A stretch of DNA of 64,000 nt from Lepturacanthus savala (lineage: Eukaryota; Chordata; Actinopteri; Scombriformes; Trichiuridae). The notes below the pieces were generated by a model, which ran no database searches, was not told where the DNA came from, and saw only the letters and a list, made by a program, of their open reading frames with translations. Both the position numbers and the translations under genes were made by a program. Below are positions 12,001 to 64,000 of the stretch, piece by piece (position 1 is the first letter of the stretch; every line of letters starts with the position of its first letter). The stretch is from positions 13,829,190 through 13,893,189 of the forward strand of contig CM060463.1 in NCBI GenBank assembly GCA_030544235.1. The letters run 5' to 3'.

Positions 12001-12950
12001 ATTATTATTATTATTATTATCACATAGTATCACATTTTTTAATACACATTATATAGCACAGTTTTAAAATGTGAGAATATTAATATATAAATATATATTT
12101 TTTGTTAAATCTTAATCTGAGAAGCAGACAAATACATGGAATGGAGTAGAAACCAATGAAGATTTTAATGATTGATGAGACTACCAAATACTTCGATTTT
12201 CATGCAATTTATATTAATTTCTATAAAATAATTTCTATAAAATTAAAGAAAATTGGCAAAAAAAGAAGGAAACTGATTAAATACCCAGAGCTGATGTTTA
12301 TATCTGAATCAAAGTAATATATAAACCTAAATAAAAAAAATACAATTCCCATCTATGGTATTCTATCACTTAAGACAACCAAAATCTGAACACATGCATT
12401 CATACATTTAATGTTTATATTGGAAATGCAACGTAATATATTAGTAAATTATCTGTTGTTGCATCGGCTCCGATGTAAAATAAGTGGAGTCCATTTACAT
12501 CCAAGAGGTAAAGAGTGATAACCAGGTAAGTTCTCGATAGGGTGTCTAACTGCTACAAACCGGTACGCCGAAACATCACCGGCAGAAACGCCGCTTCACG
12601 AGCACCGAGCGGGTGCGGGACACGCTATTTCTGCGTCTACCCGGTCTGCGTTAAGACGGACCGATGCTGAAATGTCCCGCTAGCTCGTGTCTCTGCAGCA
12701 GCAACCGGCCTCAGCGTGCTCGGAGGAGGAGGATGCTGATGCAGGACACCGTCGCGCAGCTGACGGTGATGCGCCGACCGTCGGCGGCTGCACGAGGCCG
12801 GCTTCTCGTTAGCTTCCTCTGCCCGCGAGGTCCGCCGCTGCTCGGCCTCAACGCACGACGCCGCACGAACCGTACCTCTTTCCTGACGTTGAGAAGAGAG
12901 TAGTAGTCCTGGTTGTTGGACTCCAAATCCTCGTCTAAGGACGCGGCCAT
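3012..12950 (-). CDS. dnajc11: DNAJC11, J-domain mitochondrial protein, complete gene of 16 coding exons
   Basis: Coding exons on the minus strand, in transcript order: 12950-12876, 11127-10998, 10828-10755, 10609-10508, 10369-10241, 10143-10021, 9534-9461, 9335-9146, 9058-8973, 7634-7518, 7416-7261, 4601-4532, 4353-4296, 3782-3640, 3550-3421, 3037-3012. All introns are GT-AG and all phases join, giving 561 codons including stop (560 residues); the mammalian protein is about the same length. Residues 14-80 form the J domain, with the HPD triad at 43-45 (LYHPDKHRDPELK), which stimulates Hsp70 ATPase. The rest matches the DNAJC11 family domain (DUF3395): [64 protein letters not shown]. Known family role: outer mitochondrial membrane partner of the SAM50/MICOS bridging complex, supporting cristae. 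The next gene, CAMTA1, diverges from it. Identification is secure; UTRs are not defined. Confidence 0.95.
3135..3380. mobile_element. hAT-type (Charlie-like) MITE
   Basis: 246 bp with terminal inverted repeats CAGTGGTTCTCAAAG and CTTGAGAACCACTG, the classic hAT MITE end. The 8-bp flanks atctaaag and atgtagat match at 5 of 8 positions, as expected of an old target duplication. It lies in the last intron of DNAJC11, 40 bp past the exon 15 donor. Confidence 0.8.
3421..3550 (-). CDS. dnajc11: DNAJC11 coding exon 15
   Basis: 130 nt encoding AGLPGFYDPCVGEEKSLKLL, YQFRGVMHQVISADTEPLRI and PKQ. Donor CAAT|GTGAGC, leaving one base to start the next Ser codon. Without this splice the frame stays open for about 26 more codons into a hAT-type element, ending at 3341. 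Confidence 0.92.
3640..3782 (-). CDS. dnajc11: DNAJC11 coding exon 14
   Basis: 143 nt encoding [20 protein letters not shown] and [20 protein letters not shown] to EASK. Acceptor gtctag|GTCTG, donor TCTAAG|GTCTGT. Confidence 0.94.
4296..4353 (-). CDS. dnajc11: DNAJC11 coding exon 13
   Basis: 58 nt encoding ILLMQESVRRIIEAEESKM, a helical stretch that matches the family. Acceptor ctgcag|ATTCTA, donor GATGG|GTGAGG. Confidence 0.93.
4532..4601 (-). CDS. dnajc11: DNAJC11 coding exon 12
   Basis: 70 nt encoding DLELQRKSSATDIAKKKQEA and ESA. It joins exon 11 across a 2.7-kb intron that contains nested mobile elements. Acceptor cttcag|AGATC, donor TGCC|GTGAGT. Confidence 0.92.
4874..7126. mobile_element. 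Candidate PIF/Harbinger-like element, split by the L2 insertion
   Basis: The left end TTAGGGTGCGTTCACA at 4871 mirrors the right end, whose reverse complement is CTAAGGCTGCCTTCACACC. Both lie next to TTA, compatible with a 3-bp TWA target. Internal arms also pair: gctctcaccacac near 6877 with gtgtggtgagagc near 6933, then a palindrome around 6952-6971. Without the LINE the element would be about 0.4 kb, a MITE. Confidence 0.45.
4910..6740 (+). mobile_element. L2-like non-LTR retrotransposon (LINE), 5'-truncated
   Basis: An open frame from about 4910 to 6127 encodes the C-terminal part of a reverse transcriptase. It opens with STETALVKVTNDLLL, then LDLSAAFDTIDHSIL (motif with catalytic Asp), GVPQGSVLGPILFTLYM and CYADDTQLYLS (catalytic YADD). 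The thumb/C-terminal region ends FKARLKTFLFQKAY. A 0.6-kb 3'UTR follows, ending in ataaagtgaat and TGAAT repeats, typical of fish L2/CR1 elements. The endonuclease domain and the start of the ORF are missing, so it is dead on arrival. The frame has no stops, so it is fairly recent. Antisense to DNAJC11. Confidence 0.9.
7261..7416 (-). CDS. dnajc11: DNAJC11 coding exon 11
   Basis: 156 nt encoding LARASQTYLFPVHLTDQLLP, SAVFYATVGPLLVYMVVHRL and ending QQQKE. Acceptor cgcag|GTTGGC. The donor CA|GTCAGT is inferred from the phase needed by the next exon. Confidence 0.9.
7518..7634 (-). CDS. dnajc11: DNAJC11 coding exon 10
   Basis: 117 nt encoding TGWFGTVVEYGAERKISRHS and the following VGVPQGVTLKI stretch. 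Acceptor ttcag|GACGGG, donor TCAA|GTATAC. Confidence 0.94.
7781..8300. repeat. Dispersed fish repeat in DNAJC11 intron 9
   Basis: Contains the widespread fish motif tttatttaaccaggtaata, then ttgagatcaagaactc and gacctggccaagaggtcagc, followed by an AT-rich body. I recognise it as an interspersed repeat but cannot assign a class. The rest of the intron to 8972 shows only AT-rich sequence. Confidence 0.5.
8973..9058 (-). CDS. dnajc11: DNAJC11 coding exon 9
   Basis: 86 nt encoding LGVAHSYLMMSYQYKFQDED and QTKVKGSV, ending AA|GTAAGT so that the lysine codon is split with exon 10. Confidence 0.94.
9146..9335 (-). CDS. dnajc11: DNAJC11 coding exon 8
   Basis: 190 nt encoding [38 protein letters not shown] and SHFTLALQ. 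Acceptor ttgcag|TTTCTTG, donor CTGCAG|GTACAC. Confidence 0.95.
9461..9534 (-). CDS. dnajc11: DNAJC11 coding exon 7
   Basis: 74 nt encoding LELGAGDILGPLVGLKVFRN and LTPR, ending two bases into a Cys codon. Acceptor gtttag|CTGGAG, donor CGGTG|GTAAGG. Confidence 0.93.
10021..10143 (-). CDS. dnajc11: DNAJC11 coding exon 6
   Basis: 41 codons, APLTNSDTAVLSGSLSTHNG to TVRRVTSAKGWGE. Acceptor gtttag|GCTCC, donor GGAGAG|GTAACG. Confidence 0.94.
10241..10369 (-). CDS. dnajc11: DNAJC11 coding exon 5
   Basis: 43 codons, [20 protein letters not shown] to [10 protein letters not shown]. Acceptor attcag|GGCACC, donor ATTGAG|GTATAA. Confidence 0.95.
10508..10609 (-). CDS. dnajc11: DNAJC11 coding exon 4
   Basis: 34 codons from VVERKRTPAEIREEYERLQR to QRTNPK, a charged helical linker. 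Acceptor gtgtag|GTGGTGG, donor CCAAG|GTTTTC; the donor is weak after GT but frame and homology fix it. Confidence 0.92.
10755..10828 (-). CDS. dnajc11: DNAJC11 coding exon 3
   Basis: 74 nt encoding VLSDAHSRAIYDIFGKKGLE and VEGWE, the end of the J domain. Acceptor cctcag|TGCTG, donor GGGAG|GTATGT. Confidence 0.93.
10998..11127 (-). CDS. dnajc11: DNAJC11 coding exon 2 (J-domain HPD exon)
   Basis: 130 nt encoding ATLEELKASYRRLCMLYHPD and onward to HQAYE. It carries the catalytic HPD loop and helix III of the J domain. Acceptor cccag|GCC, donor GAAG|GTAAGG. Confidence 0.95.
11128..12875. other. DNAJC11 intron 1, AT-rich with internal duplication
   Basis: Contains two related segments, about 11760-11990 and 12160-12450, sharing words such as aatgattgat, gtaatatataaacctaaata and atcacttaagacaa at a spacing of about 400-470 bp. 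A short ATT repeat occurs at 11995-12020. No gene is seen. Confidence 0.6.
12876..12950 (-). CDS. dnajc11: DNAJC11 coding exon 1
   Basis: 25 codons beginning MAASLDEDLESNNQDYYSLL, containing the start of the J domain. The ATG lies in a GC-rich region. An upstream in-frame ATG at 12974 would add MTPAQTQN; I chose 12950 because MAAS fits the family N-terminus. Donor GAG|GTACGG, phase 0. Confidence 0.9.
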
Positions 12951-12974
12951 GTTTTGCGTCTGGGCCGGAGTCAC

Positions 12975-13080
12975 GGAAGCTCATTGGTCAGCGGAACGCA
13001 GGAGCGGAAGTGTCTCCGCGGCCCTCTGCTGGCGCGGGTCGGAGTTTGAGCTCGGCGCGAGCAGGTTTTGACGCCGTTAA
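12975..13080 (-). promoter_or_regulatory. Probable DNAJC11 core promoter
   Basis: GC-rich sequence directly upstream of the DNAJC11 start. It holds an inverted CCAAT box (attgg at 12982-12986, so CCAAT on the gene strand; NF-Y type) and an ETS-like gcggaagtg near 13003. No TATA box is seen. This is typical of a housekeeping, CpG-type promoter. Confidence 0.45.
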
Positions 13081-14191
13081 CAAAAACTACAGGAAAGTCA
13101 GCTGCGAGGTGTGTAATGTTCTTTAGAGGTTATTGTGTTTGTCCGCGTGCGACCGTCCCTTTCCGTTCCGTTGAGACCAGTCGTCTCGTCGATTAAATCG
13201 ATTCTCAATTTTGATTGGCTGAACAACCACCGGTCATTACGGTAATTAATTTGATTTAGGATGAAGGACTTTCAAGTACAAATTCGTTCAGTTATACAGA
13301 ATATCATATTAAAATCCAAGTCATGTTGACAGGTTTCTTTCTTTTAATATTCATCTTACTTTTTTAATAACCACCTTCACGGAAACGGGTAGACAACTTG
13401 TCTACAAACGGAGGGAGACAAATGGCTGTAATAATGAGAAAAGTAATTAGTTTATATATATAGTACGTGTTAGAATTGTACATTTTTAATGGAGAACGTG
13501 CTTTATTTGTACATTTGGATATCGAAGAAACGTTTAATATGAGCAGTGAGCTCTAAAAAGATTTGAATTTTGATTTGGTCAAAATATTAAGGACAGTAAT
13601 TAAATAGAATTGCAGAGATTTCTCTTATACTTAGTTTATCCAAACAATGCCTTATGACTGATCTTGAGTTTGTTCAGTCACTACATGTTAATCAATGCTT
13701 TACAGAAGAAGTTCTAATTTTACTGATACAGAAGTAAAGTAGCAATGAAGTAAAAAGTAAATTGGGCCTAAATGTAAATTAGTACTACCATCACAATGTA
13801 CCTAAGTATATAACGCAAACATATATTATGCAGAATGCCCCTTTTGATAAAGGCTATAATCAGTAGTGGAAAGGCTCAATAGGCTTTTAAAATGTTGCCT
13901 GAGTAAAAGTACAGAAGCATTATCATAAAATGTCCATTTTTTTGTATATTAGGATATATTATCTGTTTTATAACCTGCAAACACATGAGAGCATTTAACA
14001 TTATAGTTTCTTTAATTTGGAGCCAATGTTAGATTTGTTGTAAAACTACTGCATTGTGTCAAATACATGGAATGGAGTAGAAAGCACAATTTCCCTCTGA
14101 TATGTAGTGTGGTGAAAACAGAAAATAGCATCGCATGTAAAGTACAAGTAACTGTACTTAACACTTATCTTTGATTTTATTTGAAGTTTTG

Positions 14192-14193
<2 letters not shown>

Positions 14194-14266
<73 letters not shown>
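14194..14266. repeat. (CA)n microsatellite, 73 bp
   Basis: Uninterrupted CA dinucleotide run in the DNAJC11-CAMTA1 intergenic region. Confidence 0.98.
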
Positions 14267-14268
<2 letters not shown>

Positions 14269-14770
14269 TCAAGTACAGTAGCCCACTAGATTAAATGAAT
14301 TTAACTTAACAAACTAAAAATGAACTTTCCACTACTGGAGATGAGCCATTCAAAACCTCTATTTTCTATAAAGCATGTCTATGAAGAGGATTGACTCTTG
14401 TCAAAGACGAGGCTTTGGTGCTTGGGTGATATTCCACCGTGAGGCAGCTTGAGTTTTGGAGGGGGAAAAAACATAATTGTCCCTAGACTATTTAGTCTTT
14501 TACACTTGGTTTATTATGATATGCTTTGATGTGTTTTTTCATGATTCTTTATTATTTCAAATTCAATTCATATATAGAAACAACATCTTCAATTAGGACA
14601 TAGTTGTACAAATAACAAAAAAGCAAAACAAAATTAACATGATAAAAAGTACAGTATATCATCACTGTATCATAATAGAGGCAATAAAGGAGAATATATT
14701 CCCAATAAAATAAAAAAGGTGTTTTTATATTGTATAATTTGTAATTAAATAGTTGGAACCAGTTAGTACC

Positions 14771-15060
14771 TTAAAGACCCCATATTGCACATTCTCCTGG
14801 GTTTTAATTGGAGTTTTATTGTTTAAATTAGCCTACCAAAGATCCTCTCCTTATAGTTTTACAGCTCCTCCATCAAACGTCTCTCTGGAGCTAGAAAAAA
14901 GCACAGGGAGATTTTGATTGGACGAAAGTACAAACAAGTCATTTTAAAGGCAACTAATCCAGATTGTGTTTATTTCTCTGTTGACTGAGTGTTTAATCAT
15001 AGGACAGTAACAGTAACACCTGGAGAAGAAAAATTTAAACTATGACAACGGGACCTTTAA
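14771..15060. mobile_element. TTAA-flanked MITE, 290 bp
   Basis: Left end TTAAAGACCCCATATTG; reverse complement of right end TTAAAGGTCCCGTTG. The inverted ends and TTAA boundaries match a common fish element; the ends resemble those of the copies at 715 and 23294. Confidence 0.65.
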
Positions 15061-15399
15061 ATAAATAATCTCTATCCAACCAATATTTTATACACATCAA
15101 CACGATCATAAAATAAATGTCAAATTGTTAGAAAATACACACTTTCTATGTCTGTTCTGAAAGCACTTACTTTACGAGATAAATCAGATATATAATTTTA
15201 AATGAAACTTCTTAGATTTTGTTGGTGATAAAAATATATATGATTGATATGTACGATACAAACATTTCCTGCTAGAGCCCAAAATATACAAGAGGAAGCG
15301 AGGAGGGGTGGGGGGGGGCATGTTTTTCATCTCATCCAATAAGTTTTCATCTGACCTATCATCACTTCGGTTCAATAACACGCCTCAGAAGAGGCAGGT

Positions 15400-16106
15400 A
15401 GCGGGTGCACACAGCCTGCGTAGCCCCCGCGTGGAGCTGTCCTTTCAGCACCAGCGACAGCACGCGCCAGCCCACGCGCTCTAAAAAGTCTCTTTCAGGC
15501 AGTTTCTTCCTTCATCTTCTTCATCATTAACGGCGAGAGACGCGACCTTATATCGTTTTTTTTTCCCGTAACAGTCCACTTGGTTTGCATGTGAATAAAT
15601 ACACAATGCACGTGCGTGCGCGCGCGTGTGTTTGCGAGAGAGAAGGGGGGGGGGTGAGAAGAAGATGATGATGATGATGGTGCTGTGGGAGGCTGTCAAG
15701 GTGTCCTCGAATACAGACGTCGTTCAGTGACGTGAGAGATAGAGAGAGAGAGAGAGCGAGAGAGGGGGGGTGCGCGTACACGTCAGGGGGCGGGGCCAAC
15801 GGGAATCAGCGGAGGGATGGAGACTTCCACGAGTCACCATCACGGATCCCCGCTGTCAATCACCGCCGCTTCAGCCAATCGCCTCCCCGAACGCGGCAGG
15901 CTCGCCCCCGACCCCCCCCCCACCCCACCTCTTCTTCTCCTTATCGGCCCCGCCCCCCTCCTTGAGCTGTCCTCTCTCTGCCCGTGCACGCGCGTGGTCC
16001 CCCCCCCCTCCTCCCCCCTCCCCTCCCCACCACCACCACCTCCTCCACCACCACTAGGTCGACTCGAGGAGGAGGAGGAGGAGGAAGAGGAGGAGGAGGA
16101 GGAGGG
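15400..16106 (+). promoter_or_regulatory. camta1: CpG-rich CAMTA1 promoter and 5'UTR region
   Basis: Dense CpG and GC-rich sequence. It contains a GC box and CCAAT-like pair (ggggcggggccaac near 15786), a CCAAT box in cagccaatcgcc (15873-15877), a second GC box near 15946 (ccccgcccccc), and long C-rich and GGA-repeat tracts up to the ATG. The transcription start is not determined. Confidence 0.6.
16060..16106 (+). repeat. camta1: GGA/GAG repeat in the CAMTA1 5'UTR
   Basis: A nearly pure GAG/GGA run ends directly against the ATG at 16107, and follows a C-rich, CCA-rich tract (15998-16055). Such purine repeats can fold into G-quadruplexes in RNA. Confidence 0.8.

Positions 16107-64000
<47,894 letters not shown>

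Larger units (their letters stand above)
12951..16106. other. Intergenic region between divergent DNAJC11 and CAMTA1
   Basis: GC-rich at both ends, AT-rich in the middle. It holds a CA microsatellite, a TTAA element and probably other old dispersed repeats (13660-14330 contains words common in fish repeats such as agtacaagtaactgtactt). No coding sequence is recognised. Confidence 0.7.

Overview
This window is vertebrate nuclear DNA, most likely from a teleost fish. The evidence is large introns with GT-AG splice sites, very abundant CA/GT microsatellites, and fish-type transposons (an L2-like LINE, Tc1/mariner, hAT and TTAA-flanked elements). No bacterial, plasmid or viral gene system was seen. 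I found no convincing new multi-gene system. The interest lies in gene structure and in nested mobile elements.

Two protein genes lie head to head. On the minus strand, positions 12950 down to 3012 hold a complete 16-exon DNAJC11 gene (J-domain protein of the mitochondrial outer membrane and cristae-organising machinery). Its exons join into a 560-residue protein. On the plus strand, from 16107/16130 past the right edge, lies most of a CAMTA1 gene (calmodulin-binding transcription activator). I place 17 coding exons: an N-terminal exon pair, the CG-1 DNA-binding domain (exons 3-7), a 1.9-kb central exon with the activation region, the TIG/IPT domain (exons 8-10), ankyrin repeats (exons 12-14) and the C-terminal linker. 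The IQ motifs and stop codon lie beyond position 64000. As I recall it, the same neighbour pair occurs on human chromosome 1p36.

Layout: 1-3011 is DNAJC11 downstream sequence with a TTAA element. 3012-12950 is DNAJC11; one intron carries an L2 LINE inside an older DNA element. 12951-16106 is the shared intergenic/promoter region, GC-rich at both ends. 16107-64000 is CAMTA1; its 17-kb intron 3 is microsatellite-rich and has no recognisable gene. Intron 2 holds a three-level nest of DNA transposons. Intron 4 ends in a hAT element whose target duplication overlaps the probable branch point. Intron 10 holds a CpG-rich island that may be an internal promoter. Intron 15 holds a hAT element with a decayed BED zinc finger and a perfect 8-bp target duplication.

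The main points to check are: the two overlapping reading frames in CAMTA1 exon 1; a frame-neutral cassette exon 2; absence of the conserved exon that normally follows the CG-1 domain; a 26-nt final DNAJC11 coding exon; and a UG-repeat 3' splice site at CAMTA1 exon 7.
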